From: Cyathus striatus
Lineage: Eukaryota > Basidiomycota > Agaricomycetes > Agaricales > Nidulariaceae
DNA length: 64,000 nucleotides
Assembly: GCA_025738555.1 (NCBI GenBank)
Contig: JAOVFP010000001.1
Span: forward strand, 7,874,001 to 7,938,000
Direction: 5' to 3'
How positions within the stretch are numbered: the stretch's first letter is position 1; each line of letters opens with the position of its first letter. Under the pieces are notes generated by a model. It made no database searches, was not told where the DNA came from, and worked only from the letters and a program-made list of their open reading frames with translations. Positions 1-11,395 of this stretch are shown piece after piece. The translations under genes and the position numbers were made by a program.

Positions 1-553
1 CTTTATAATAATAATATGTTCCATGCTTTGTACAGTAGATTATGTGATTTGTTGGAAAAGTGTATTAATTGTGTGGGAAAGTAAGAGCAGAGGCATGGGA
101 AACTATGAGTAGGAGGGTGGGAGATAATGAACAGAGGTCGAAATAATAAACAAAAGCATGGGAAATTTCAAATGGGGATGCAGACAGCAGTGAACAACAG
201 ATGTGGAGGCATGGGAAGTAGAAGCGGACAGCAATGAGCATCAGAAGTGAAAAGCAGAGGCATGGGAAAATATGGGCGGGAGGGCGGGAAAGTAAATAGA
301 GGTTGGAATGATCAGCGAAAGCATGGGAAAATGTTGGGCAGGGTTGTGGACAGCAGTGAACAGCAGAAGTGGAGGCATGGGAAACTATGAGTGGGAGGGT
401 GGGAATGATGAAATGTGCAGGAAATTGTGAGCAGATTAGAGGAGAAGCGAAAGCATGGGAAATACTGAGTGGGAAGCAGACAGAGTGAACAGCAGAATAA
501 TAACAGAAGCATGGGAAATCATGAGTAGGAGTGCAGGATAGTATGAGTAGAGA
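1..553. repeat. Degenerate minisatellite, GCATGGGAAA words
   Basis: A purine-rich stretch in which GCATGGGAAA recurs every 30-60 bases, separated by variants of GAGTGGGAGGGTGGGAA and GAACAGCAGAAGTGGAG. The same words resume at 1861, so the array was split by the element at 554-1860. Reverse-strand open frames here are leucine/serine-rich products of the repeat and are not taken as genes. Confidence 0.7.
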
Positions 554-1860
554 AGGACCCCTGAAATCCCCCTATGAGGTCCTAGGATGGACTCAGAGGC
601 CCATATGCAGACAGGTTTTGGTGACCTGGTGGCTGCCAGAGGCAGACAGTGGGAGGGTACCTCAGAGTCACTTTCTGACAGTTTGATGTCAGAGAAGTTG
701 TGTACCTTGCTTGATGGAACATAGTTCAATTTGAGTTAAGAATGCTAATGGTCCTACAATCATGAATTTTTGCAATCCACTTGCTTGTGTTGCAGTGGGT
801 ATTTCTCTGAATATATGACTTGAATAGTAGTCAAAGCATTGCATTGCAAGATTTGAGACTGCACCAATTGGTGCTGCTGAGGGAACCCAAGAATAATTTC
901 CATTCTTTCCTCCTGTTTTTGAGTACATTGATATAACTAGCCTAGATTTCAGTACTCAGTTGCATTGTCACAATATAAACCAGCACAACTCACTTCAGTG
1001 ACCATGGAATAATGTGTTTTCAACCAAGACAAATCCAAGCTACATGCATTCTCTCCAGAATTCAAGATTGAAAATATTGTTACTTATGCAAGACAGAGTT
1101 CTGCAGGAAGTCCATATTTCAAGAGAGCTTTCTTCCATGTTGTTACAAGCTAAGTGAATATTGTTAGATATCAATTATAGCTTTTACTAATTCTGTGTAC
1201 TTAGTACATACAGCTTTGGCTCACTTTTTGGCTGCTTCAGCAGCATTTGTTGCATTTCCTGTTTCTGTGGTATTAACTGTCAGAGTTCGTCCTGGTTGAC
1301 ATCAAAGCACACAGCCAATGGTGCAAGAAATTCCTTTTCTTGCATATCTTTTATAACCATATTCATTTTACTCAGGAGATGATGATGTGTTGCAGCATTT
1401 GGAGGTGGGTTCTCCCTAGCTGATAGACTCTTTTCCTCCAGGAATTGCCCCACCTGTGATCTATTTGTGTGTATACCTGTTGATGCTTGTAAATGCTGAT
1501 GGCTGGCTCATATATTTACTAGGACATTGAAATTCAAATATCAGATGGGAACCTCAATATTGCCCATGATGTGCCTTGATGCACTCTTACAACAAGGAAT
1601 AAAGTTATATCAGTCACATTTTAGTCTCATTGATGGATATGTTCGAAGTGGTGGCACTTTTGGCACTGTCCCACCACAGTCATGGTATGCAGACAGGGTA
1701 TGGTACCTCCTCCTGTCGGCTGTCCATATGTGGATCTTTCATCGTACCTCCATGTCGAAAATCGGCCAGTTATATACAGACTGTCCTGACACATTGGTCA
1801 AATTTTACCCCAAAATGTGCAGACTTGGATGGGACCTCATAGGGGGATTTCAGGGGTCCT
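554..1860. mobile_element. Non-autonomous hAT-like DNA transposon
   Basis: Perfect 29-bp terminal inverted repeats lie at 554-582 and 1832-1860 (outer end AGGACCCCTGAAATCCCCC). They are flanked by an exact 8-bp direct repeat, AGTAGAGA, at 546-553 and 1861-1868. An 8-bp target duplication is characteristic of the hAT superfamily (established knowledge), though other superfamilies can also give 8 bp. The 1307-bp interior has no long frame; the best is about 110 codons with no transposase motif, so the copy is non-autonomous. It interrupts the GCATGGGAAA minisatellite, which continues on both sides. Family assignment is inference; the element boundaries are seen directly. Confidence 0.88.
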
Positions 1861-2110
1861 AGTAGAGATAAGAATGATAGCGGAAGCGTGGGAAATTATG
1901 AGCGGAGGTGCGGGTGACAAATTACAATGAGCAGAGCATGGGAAACATTGAGTGTGAAAGTATGTAGGCGCAATATGTTAAGTGGAAGTGTGGGAAATTA
2001 TGAGCGGAGGTGCGGGCAACAATGAGAATGTGCAACTAATAGCAAATGAATAAACATCGAATTATAGGCATGGGAAACAGCGAGTGAGGGGGCAGGAAAC
2101 AACAATAACT
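1861..2110. repeat. Continuation of GCATGGGAAA minisatellite
   Basis: Units such as GTGGGAAATTATGAGCGGAGG repeat at about 1890 and 1990. It is the right-hand part of the array interrupted at 554-1860. Confidence 0.6.
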
Positions 2111-3654
2111 ACTGTATAATTATTGTAAGGTATTCATTATACAACTTGCTTATTTTTTGAGTAAAAGTTAAGTTCCCTTGAGTAAAGATAAGTTCCATCA
2201 AGTCAAATTGAGTTCCTCACTTATTTTTTTCCAAGTAAAAGTTAGTTCCATTGAGTTCCTCGCTTAAGCTAAATTTGAGTGTCAGTTGAGTTATGTTAGT
2301 GACAGATGAGCAAAAACTCGAAGTTGAACTCAAACAATGAAGAAGGAGTAAGAATGAATCTTATTGCAAGTCTGGAATAAACTAGCACAAGAATAGAGAA
2401 TTAACTAATTAAAAAGACCATATTTATAGTAAAAGTCCATGAGGGAATCACATGTATTCTAGCCTACACTACAATGCATGTTACTGTGCTTCTACATTAC
2501 AAACTCATGTACTATGTGTGTTTAAGGCCTGGCTGAACTGTGGACTGTGCCCATAGTCTTGATGAATAACATATGTTGATACACATGGTGTCCGCATTGT
2601 GTGTCAGATGACTAGTCACGTGACGAGATAAGATAAGATACCAGGATTTAGATAAGATAAGGTGATGAGATCCTAACAAGTTACCATTGAGTTACCTTCG
2701 AGTGGTAAATGACAACTCAACTCCACTCAAATTTGAGTTGAGTTCCATTCAAGTTCCAGTTGAGTTCCAGTTAAGTCCTCAAATTCCATTACAAAAAACC
2801 CATACTTTATTATTGTGCTCATTGTTGTCATGATCCCTTAGCTCATTGTTTCCCACACCCACCCCTGCCACCAAGGATGTGTAAAAATAGCACCATCACA
2901 TCAGCCATCAAATTCCTGATAATTCCACTTGCTTCTGATGCATTGATGGTGATTGTGTCACACTTCTTCCATCATCATGCTCAACAGTGAGCATGTATTT
3001 TGTGCATTCTTCTCTCACTTTTTGGATTCTTCTGGTAATTTTTTTTTACAATATGAAGCTAGTTATTTTGTATGTAATATAACATCTTAGTTGCATAAAC
3101 ATCATGTACTGTGCCTACATAAAATATAACATTAATAATAATAATCTGAGCTTATCATACTATTTTATAGGTAATTTAGCTGTACAGTTGAAGCATTTAA
3201 TATACATTAATGTTCACAAAAATATTGAGAGGAATTGCCCAAGAACTCAACCAGAAATGAAAATAATGAGTGCTCACTGTTTATGACAATGATGAGGTGT
3301 ATGAATGCGATCAAATGTGCCATGGAAAACAACATGCAGCACTTATTGATCAATTTGATGGAGGCAGAAGCATCAGATCAAATTAATGATCAGCATTCAG
3401 GGGTGTGAGAAATAATGAGCATGGAGGCGCAATAGTAAGTGAGCACTAATCTAGTAATCCATAGCAGCATTGGAATGTCTGTGATATACCATACAAATTC
3501 AGGTAATTTACATTTTTCGAGTTACAGATGAGTTCCTAAGTTAAGTTCTGGTCAAATTCCATTCGAGTTACTGGTAACTCGAAAAGTTGACAGCCCATAT
3601 TCAAATAACTATTCTAATTGTTACATACATTGGGTTGTACCATATTTACAGTAA
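2111..3654. other. AT-rich intergenic DNA with GAGTTCC words
   Basis: No supportable gene. Imperfect GAGTTCC/AAGTTCC words recur at about 2160-2300, 2690-2800 and 3520-3590. A short GATAAGATA run lies near 2625-2665. Confidence 0.5.
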
Positions 3655-4320
3655 TCTGATTCACCCTTGTCTGAGGTAATTTTAAGTATACCAGTTACAC
3701 CATATGCCCAGTTGCAAACTACTTAGATCATTCCAATATATGTGTGCAGCAACAGTGAAGTTGGTTATGTGTTCTTCCTATGTAGTTAACATTTGAATGC
3801 ATATAAATCTTGGGATTGTGTGATGTTAAGGAATTGAATGCAGCACCAAAAAAAGTTGACCTTCTGGAGTTGATCTTTATAAGTGAATGTTGTAGCTAAG
3901 TACACCATATGTTGCCATATGCCCAGTTACATAGTACATAAATCATTCTGATATACCTGTATGACGAGAATGGTCTCTTCTGAACCCACCACTACCAAAA
4001 AATATCATAGATCTCAATTACTTATAAGCACATGTTTAGTATACCACTACACCATACACCCAGCTACAAGCTTAATAAATTATTTCTATATATGTGTCCG
4101 GTGAAAGTGTGTACATTCATCTGGTGTACTTTCATAACATTCAAATCAGTGTGAAGAATTCTCAAATCTGCTTTCTCATCTGCAAAGTGGATGTTTTAAA
4201 TGACTACACTATATGCTAATCCTAATATATGTGTACAATGAGGAGGTAGTATTTACATTCTTCCAGTATACTGTATAATTCCAACCAGCTGTTCGGTCAC
4301 ACGTCACAAAGACTCATGAA
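3655..4320 (-). repeat. SINE-like tRNA-derived repeats, about three degenerate copies
   Basis: Each copy carries ACACCATATGCCCAG, then AAATCATTCCAATATATGTG, then ACATTCTTC, AAATCTTGGGATTGTG and a GAATTGAA...ACCAAAAA block. On the minus strand this reads like a tRNA head: a GGGC...TGGTGTAA A-box region and a TTCAATTCC B-box region. The same family recurs at 8940-9083 and 17243-18200, where the boxes are better preserved. Confidence 0.55.
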
Positions 4321-4619
4321 CACAGGTACAAGGAAATCAAAAATCGTGAAAAATCACCAAAAATGGAATAAAATTAGTAGTAATATTTAAAACTGCATTT
4401 ATACCAATATGTGTGTAATGAGTATAATGATTGCAGCTGAAAGCCATTCTAATCAGGCAGGCAGAAAATTCTGTGCATGCACACACATGAGCGTGAAGAT
4501 AATTTCTTATAAGTTGACATAGTCCTGTATTGTATTGTCTTAAAAAGGTGTAAATATAATTATCCACTCTCACATTAATAGTCAGTATAATACCCATCAC
4601 GCACTCAATTAGATTGAGC

Positions 4620-5470
4620 ATGAACATGAATAATAAATATGTATTTTACATCCATGCTCACTCTACAGTAAATATATGTGAGTGTGAATATATATATTGA
4701 TTTGAGCCTGAGCATGATAGGTAATACTTATCATGCTCATGCTCAAATTCACACTCACTCTATAGTAAATATGTGTGAGTGTGAATATATAAACTAATTT
4801 GAGTGTGAGCATGAATGTATATTCTAATCATTATTTGCAGCTCATGTGTACTTAGTATGGTGTTATAATTTGAGCATGAGCATGATAGGTATTACCTATC
4901 ATGCTCATGCTCAAATTCATGCTCACTCTATAGTAAATATGTGTGAGCATGAATGTATATTCTAATCTGTATTCACAGCTCATGTATACTTAGTATGGTG
5001 TTATAATTTGTGTGATAAGTAATACCTATCACACTCACTCTACAGTAAATATATTTGAGCGTGAATATATATATTAATTTGAGTGTGAGCATGATAGGTA
5101 TTACCTATCACGCTCACTCTGCATAACTACACAGCGAGTGTGAATATAATGTACATATTTACGACCCATGCTCATGTAATACATCCTTTTAAATTGAGCA
5201 TGAACATGCATGAACATAGTATTCATGCTCACTCTCACTCTCAATGAAACTGAGTTTGAGTGTGAGCATGGGGTATGTGTTCACACTCACTTCAGTCATT
5301 GTGCATGAGTGGGAGTGCTGTGCTCACACTCACACTCAATTAAACAAGTTTGACTGTGAGTGTGAGCATGAATACTTAGGCCAGGTTTAAATTGAGTGTT
5401 AATACTAGTATAAATTCGAGTTTTAGCATGATATATCAGCCTGAGTGTGAGTATGACTTGAGTATGACAC
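4620..5470. repeat. GAGCATGAG/GAGTGTGAG satellite with palindromic segments
   Basis: Dense arrays of GAGCATGAG, GAGTGTGAG and rarer GAGCGTGAG, with their reverse complements. They are arranged as inverted repeats around GATAGGTATTACCTATC at about 4710-4740, 4880-4900, 5005-5030 and 5095-5110. The three word forms differ only as CG, TG or CA at one site, as expected for CpG decay. No coding is inferred. Confidence 0.75.
4867..4917. repeat. Perfect 51-bp palindrome
   Basis: Two 25-base arms (4867-4891 and 4893-4917) are exact reverse complements around a single T at 4892; the core is GATAGGTATTACCTATC. It could extrude a hairpin. Neighbouring imperfect copies share the core. Confidence 0.9.
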
Positions 5471-6127
5471 ATGTTAAAATGGAAATATGTGTTGGGTAAG
5501 AAATATTATTCAGAACATGAATATAATTACAATTTCAAACCTACACTGAAGTTTGAACGTGAATACATATTCATGTTTACAGTAATGCTACAATATATAT
5601 GTAGCATTAAATATAATGAAACCTGTGAGCATGATGTCAAAACTCTTGAGTGTGAATTAATGGACCTTGAGCATGCAAATTTAGATCCTGTGTGTGAAGG
5701 TATAGACCCTGTGCGTGAACCTTTGACCCTGTGTGTGAAATGAAATCCTGTGCGTGATGTGAGCGTGAAAAGTGAGCATGAAATGTACATGTCATTTTTC
5801 GACATCTAACAATTTATCTTTCTTAAAAACCTTACTCATAGTGACAATAAGACTACAGCAGTATAATAACCAGTACACACACTTATTTTACATATTTTTG
5901 ACTATCTAATAAGCCTTTTATGACTATTATATGTACCTTGAGCATGAAAATTTGGCCTTGAGTGTGGCATGCTCAGCCATGCTCACTTTTGTGTGTGCAT
6001 GGTAAAAACTACATGCCCTATTTGATTCACTTTCCTGCAGGTCATGAATCTCAGACCTATAAGTATCTGGATCAATAATTCCTGAAAATGCTGAAATATC
6101 TCAATGTCAGCTGCATATCATATTCTA
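5471..6127. other. No recognisable gene
   Basis: AT-rich sequence with scattered GAGCATGA and GTGCGTGA words at 5620-5780 and 5935-6000. An open frame at 5471-5743 is built from these words and lacks any family resemblance. Confidence 0.5.
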
Positions 6128-6456
6128 TTAGTTAAAATTTTGCTTACTGATGAAGACTTTCAACACATCAACCCTGTTCTTTTCACCTTTCAGGTCAAAC
6201 AAATTCTTCCCAGATATAGTCTTCATGTCTGCAAGACCTGGTTGGTTGCACCCTGATTTTCCAAGAAGTGCCACCTTTAAGCCTTTAGCATCAGCAAATG
6301 CAAATACATCAGGAAGGTTCTCTCTCATCCAAGCTAGAACATGCTCCTGAGTCCAGAATTTTCCGAAATAAATTCTATGGCCATTCTCTTCTGGTCCACA
6401 AACTGCTAATCCCCTTGTCTCGTAGTTGATGATCTCGAGTGCTGATGGAACTCTAG
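6128..6456 (-). pseudogene. Uncharacterised protein fragment
   Basis: A minus-strand frame of about 108 codons open from 6456 to the stop at 6128, more protein-like than its surroundings. It contains ALEIINYETRGLAVCG, then MRENLPDVFAFADAKGLK and LFDLKGEKNRVDVLKVFI. There is no ATG at the upstream end, and an in-frame TGA precedes it, so it is probably a captured or truncated exon. I do not recognise the family. It is surrounded by GAGCATGA satellite, suggesting it is a relic carried with repeats. Confidence 0.45.
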
Positions 6457-6879
6457 TTCAATTTAGAGGGGCAGCAAGAAAATTCTGGGCATGCACAAAA
6501 GTGAGTGTGAGTTGAGCATGAAAATTCGACCCTGTGCATGATGTGAGCGTGAATATTCTATACATGAGTGTGAATAATCCTTATATGAGCGTGAGCCAAC
6601 TGGCTGTCTCATATCAACTACATACTGAATAATTGGCATAGTAAAGCATGTTCTTAATACAATTTGGTATATACTAAGCACTGTAATGTAATAATTGAAG
6701 AACACCAGTGGGTTTTATATATGTTTCATTGTTATTGTCTTCTTTATGAGTGTATATTGATTTAAAATGTATACCAATGATCCAGAGTGTTTAGATATGA
6801 CTTAGAGTGTATATAAATGATTCAGAGAGTGTACATATTATCTACAAGTTGAAAAAATGACTCAGAGAGTGTAGCAGTA

Positions 6880-7165
6880 ATTCAGACTAACAGTTAAAAT
6901 TTTATAGAGCTAGAGAATGGTATATATTGAACAGTAGAAACAGGGGAGGTTTATAATGAAGCATGGGGCTCAGAAAATTACAGGAAGCTTTACAATGAAG
7001 CAGGAAAATTCAGAAAAAGGCAGGGGGATTCACAGTGAAGCAGAGACCTTGGGAAATTCAAAATAAAGAATGGGGCTTTACAGCGAAGTAGGGAACATCA
7101 GAACAAGGAAGGGGGCTTAATAACAAAGCAGGGAAATTCACAACAAAGCAGGGAGCAATACAGGA
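6880..7165. repeat. Degenerate AAGCAGGG tandem repeat
   Basis: Units of about 30-40 bases containing AATGAAGCAGGG or AACAAAGCAGGGAAATTCA repeat from 6945 to 7150. The last units are part of a segment found inverted next to the LTR at 56311. Confidence 0.6.
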
Positions 7166-7329
7166 TAGATTACTACCTATCACACATATTTTCATAGTAT
7201 AACTGTATGTCAGTATTATATTTACACTCATGCTCAATGCCCTTTGATTTGAGAATGAGCATGATAGGTATTCTATCACATTTATAATACTTATTTAGAC
7301 TTGCACTCAATGTCCTTTAACTTGAGTGT

Positions 7330-8440
7330 GAGCATGATTGGCATTTTTACTCATGCTCACAAATATTACACTTGTATTTCACTTAAGCATGAGTGTGATT
7401 GGTATTCTTACTCATGCTCACAAATATTACACTTGCATTCAACTTGAGCATGAGTATAATTGGTATTTCTATTCACACTCACAAGTATTCCACTCATGCT
7501 CAATGTCCTTTAACTTGAGCATGAGTGTGGTATTCCTATTCACACTCACAAGTATTACACTCATGCTCAATGTCCTTTAAATTGAGCATGAGCATAATTG
7601 GTATTCCTATTCATGCTCACAAGTATTCCACTCACACTCAATGTCCTTTAACTTGAGCATGAGTGTGGTATTCCTATTCATGCTCACAAGTATTACACTC
7701 ATGCTCAATGTCCTTTAACTTGAGGATGAGTGTGGTATTCCTATTCATGCTCACAAGTATTACACTCATGCTCAATGTCTTTTAACTTGAGCGTGAGTGT
7801 GGTATTCCTATTCATGCTCACAAGTATTACATTCATGCTCAATGTCTTTTAACTTGAGCATGAGCATAATTGGTATTCCTATTCACGCTCACAAGTATTA
7901 CACTCACGCTCAATGTCCTTTAACTTGAGGATGAGTGTGGTATTCCTATTCATGATCACAAGTATTACACTCATGTGCAATGTCTTTTAACTTGAGCATG
8001 AGCATAATTGGTATTCATATTCATGCTCACAAGTATTACACTCACACTCAATGTCTTTTTAACTTGAGGATGAGTGTGGTATTCCTATTCATGCTCACAA
8101 GTATTACACTCATGCTCAATGTCTTTTAACTTGAGGATGAGTGTGGTATTCCTATTCACACTCACAAGTATTACACTCATGCTCAATGTCTTTTAACTTG
8201 AGGATGAGTGTGGTATTCCTATTCACGCTCACAAGTATTACACTCATGCTCAATGTCTTTTAACTTGAGCATGAGTGTGATTGGTATTCCTATTCATGCT
8301 CACAAATATTACACTCACACTCAATGTCCTTTAACTTGAGCATGACCATAGTTGGTACTCCTATTCACACTCACAAGTAATAAACTCATGCTCAATGTCT
8401 GAGTGTGATTGGTATTCCTATTCATGCTCATAAATATTAC
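7330..8440. repeat. Tandem satellite, about 16 units of 67-71 bp
   Basis: The unit contains CACAAGTATTACACTCATG, CTCAATGTCTTTTAACTTGA and a GTGTGGTATTCCTATTCATG block. Units are highly similar and differ mainly at fixed positions that read ACGCTCA, ATGCTCA or ACACTCA, i.e. the CG, TG and CA states of one site. Occasional units have a longer spacer (CATAATTGGTATTCC). No coding potential is claimed. Confidence 0.85.
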
Positions 8441-8935
8441 ACTTGCAACTTACTTTTCCTCCCACATGTAAGTGAAGCCAAAATATAAATGTAACATATA
8501 ATTTTTTTGTGAGTGTGAAGTAAAAACTTTGAGCATGAGTTGACAGACCTTGAGTGTGAGTTGATGACCTTGAGCGTGAAAACTCAGACCCTGTGCGTGA
8601 ATGTATGGACCCTGTGCATGAGATGTTGACTCTGAGTGTGAAGTAAAATCTTGAGTGTGATGTGTGTGTGCACACTCAATCCATGCTCACACCTTGAGCA
8701 TGAACATGAGCATGCATGCACATGTTTGAGTGTGAAGTATAAATATTATTCTTCAAGATTTGACTTCATATCTTGATTAGAAACATCACTCACATTCACA
8801 ATATGACACAGCCATACAACACTAGTATGTACATATGATTTACACTCTTTTTGACCCACAAATGAGCCATTTAGAGCTAAAGTAAATACCTTGAGTGTGA
8901 CACGCTCAATCACGCTCACTTTTGTGCGTGCCCAG
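8441..8935. repeat. GAGCATGAG/GAGTGTGAG word field
   Basis: Dispersed words, including TGAGTGTGAAG and GTGCGTGAA, continue the satellite theme at 8500-8730 and 8880-8935. Frames here are word-driven. Confidence 0.55.
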
Positions 8936-8939
8936 AATT

Positions 8940-9083
8940 TTCTATGTGCCCAATGTTATAAATGATTATACCATGCACCCAGTTTAAAATTTGTTAAATC
9001 ATTCCAATATATCTGTATGATGAGGTGTAGTACTTACATTCATTCAGTGTAATTGCAGAATGTTCGAATAAAAATGTGCCTTG
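8940..9083 (-). repeat. SINE-like repeat, left part, split by Ty3 insertion
   Basis: Shares ACCATGCACCCAGTTTAAAATTTGTTAAATCATTCCAATATATCTGTATG and the following ACATTCATTC block with copies at 17530-17640. The copy is interrupted after AAAATGTGCCTTG and resumes at 17243 with CCTTGCAAGTATAGTATAAATC. Confidence 0.75.
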
Positions 9084-9849
9084 TGTTATATCCGTGTCCG
9101 GATACATCGTGCCGACGTTCCCACGTGACCTTCCAACATACCCGGTCCGTTCCCGGAACGTACCCGCTTCGGGTTTACACTTCCCGACGTTCCCGCCCGG
9201 GAACGTACCCGGAACCCGTCGGGTTTTCTATCGGGTATCCCGGATACGTACTTTCTCTTATGACGGCCTCACCGCGTCATCATTCTATTACTCCTCCCTT
9301 CCATTCCTACTTATACGTTTCATTATGGCCTTTGTAGATTAGTTCCTTATTCTTCATTCTGAGCGCGTCATTTGCGCCCCTACTCCGCTTTGCCAAGACT
9401 TCATTTCCTACTTACTCCTTTGACTTGTCCTTTGTATAATACTTCTACATTCGTATCTACAGGTTCCTACTTAGTATAAGTAGTCTTCCAGATGTAATAG
9501 GTAGTCTTTAGTATTCGTATCAACTCTGTACACTTTCTTCCTACTCTAAGTTCTGAAACCCGCTCCGGGTTTTCCTTCGGGTTTCTCTCCCACTACCTAG
9601 TGTAGTGGCGAAGCCTTCTCTTATACTCTGGAACGTCTTCCTTGGTTACATATCATCTTCCTCGAAATACGAACCATTCCCTGGGGATATCCAGGCGGCG
9701 CAGCACACAAGCTGAAGCCACGGTTCTTTCCGCACTTCCGCTCTACGTTCCCGCACCCGTACTCACTTCGGGTTTCCGTTATAGTTCTCCCACACCCTCC
9801 GGGTGTCTTCGCAACCACTTTTAAACAGGAAGAGAATCGGTACGTAACA
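9084..9849 (+). repeat. 5' LTR of the Ty3 element
   Basis: Starts TGTTATATCC and ends GTACGTAACA. It is CpG-rich, including CCGGAACG and CTTCGGGTTT motifs, and by eye matches 16477-17242 throughout. A degenerate inverted relative lies at 54405-54923. Confidence 0.95.
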
Positions 9850-9885
9850 GTATACGAATACTGATACCTTGGATATCTCTTTATC

Positions 9886-11395
9886 ATGGCTCCAACTGGG
9901 ACTTCGGTTACTCGCACAGCGCATACCGCTAGTCATACCAATGCTGTGGGTGCTCGTGCCACCCGTGCAGCTACGAGGCAACAGCCTCCACGGAGTACTT
10001 CAGGTTCTCTACCTTCTACACCGTCTCGGGTTACACCCAGCCCAGCACCACCTCCTAGTGCTACTTTCCTGGGTCCACCCTCGACTTCCGCTCAGCTACT
10101 TTCTGTTCCTGCAGCCGGGAACCTCGGATCTGCTCAGGCTCCTCCGGATGGCACTCCACCGCCATACGGTACAGTCGCAGCAGACCGGGACACTCCCGAG
10201 GGTCACGGCTCTGATGGTGGTACCATTGGACCGCCACCTCCACCTCCTTCTCAGCCCAATCCTCCGTCTCCACCATCCTCAGACTCAGGGGATGATGGTG
10301 ATGAGGATGATGTCGACAATCCCAGGCGCACACCTCTTGCGCGCCACTCCCGGGAAGACCGGCTTGCCGAAGCTCTTTTGAGAGTTGCGGAATCCGCCCG
10401 GGGTACATCGGGAACACGTCGGGAACGCAACGTTCAAAAGCCAGATACTTTTGATGGTTCCAGTGCTGAGAAGTTGGAGCAGTTCATTACTCAATGCCAA
10501 ATTTACTTCCGGAATAATCCTTCCCAATACTCGGATGGACACTCCCAAGTCAACTTCGCTCGCATATCTTCGGGATACCGCGCTTCAGCTCGTTATGCCG
10601 ACCCTCTCCAATCCCTATGCTGATGATGAGTTCCTTCACTCTTGGGAGGTTTTCGTCGTCATGCTAGAGGATAACTTCGGGTTAGCGAACCCGGAAGGGG
10701 ATGCCGAGAATGATCTGGATGTCCTCGTTATGAAGGATTCACAGAAACTGTCCAAGTATCTTGTACAGTTCAACAGGCTTGCACAGCGCACCGACTGGGA
10801 TGATAAGTCCTTATGCCACCGACTCTATTCCGGGTTTCGGGTCGCATTAAGGATGAGATCTCTCATGTTGGGAAACCTACCACAAAGCGCGGGATGATTA
10901 AACTAGCTCAAGGGATCGATAGTCGGTACTGGGAACGCCAGTCCGAGCGCGTACGCTGGAATCCCACCAGCCTCGGGGTCCGCGGGTTCCGGATAGCTCT
11001 GTTAGAGCTACTACAAACCGCTCCGCAGTCACCCCGGCGCCTTCCCGCCTCGTTTCGGGTCAATATGCGCCACGTCCGAGTTATCCCCACCGTGCTGGTA
11101 GTCACCCACCTCGTTCCTCGCAGCCTCCCCAACAGCGGAGGCCGGAATTGAATGACAAGGTTGGTCGAGATGGCAAACTTTTGCCACAAGAACGTCAGCG
11201 TCGCATGGACAACAATCTATGCTTGTTCTGCGGTAATCCGGGCATCGCGCCAAAGAATGTCCCCGCTCTGCCTCTTCCGCGGCTAGAGCCCGGGCATCCG
11301 GAATATCCGCTTCGGCTCCTACGCCGGCTTCTGCGGGTCCCTCGACCCGCAGGTCCGCGCGCTCTTTCCAACCCGGCTTCGGGTTCGAAAAATAG
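9886..11395 (+). pseudogene. gag: gag, frameshifted
   Basis: The ATG at 9886 opens a Pro/Ser/Thr-rich N-terminus (MAPTGTSVTRTAHTASH) with an acidic SDSGDDGDEDDVDN patch near residues 125-140. A retrotransposon Gag core follows (KPDTFDGSSAEKLEQFI, then AYLRDTAL and GRIKDEI). The C-terminus holds a CCHC zinc knuckle beginning CLFCGNPG at 11220, whose His and Cys fall in another frame. The frame changes near 10560 (2-base loss or 1-base gain), 10838 (1-base loss), 10945-10960 (1-base loss), 11241 (1-base loss, inside the zinc knuckle) and 11390 (1-base loss in an A-run). Gag packages element RNA in cytoplasmic particles. As read, only the first 245 residues would be made. Confidence 0.85.

Noticed and set aside
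5471..5743. 90-codon ORF as a gene
   Set aside because: Composed of GAGCATGA-type words in an AT-rich field; no ATG-independent evidence.
7338..8440. Open frames and CRISPR-like periodicity in the 68-bp satellite
   Set aside because: Units abut without spacers, and the frames are products of the repeated words without ATG or domains.
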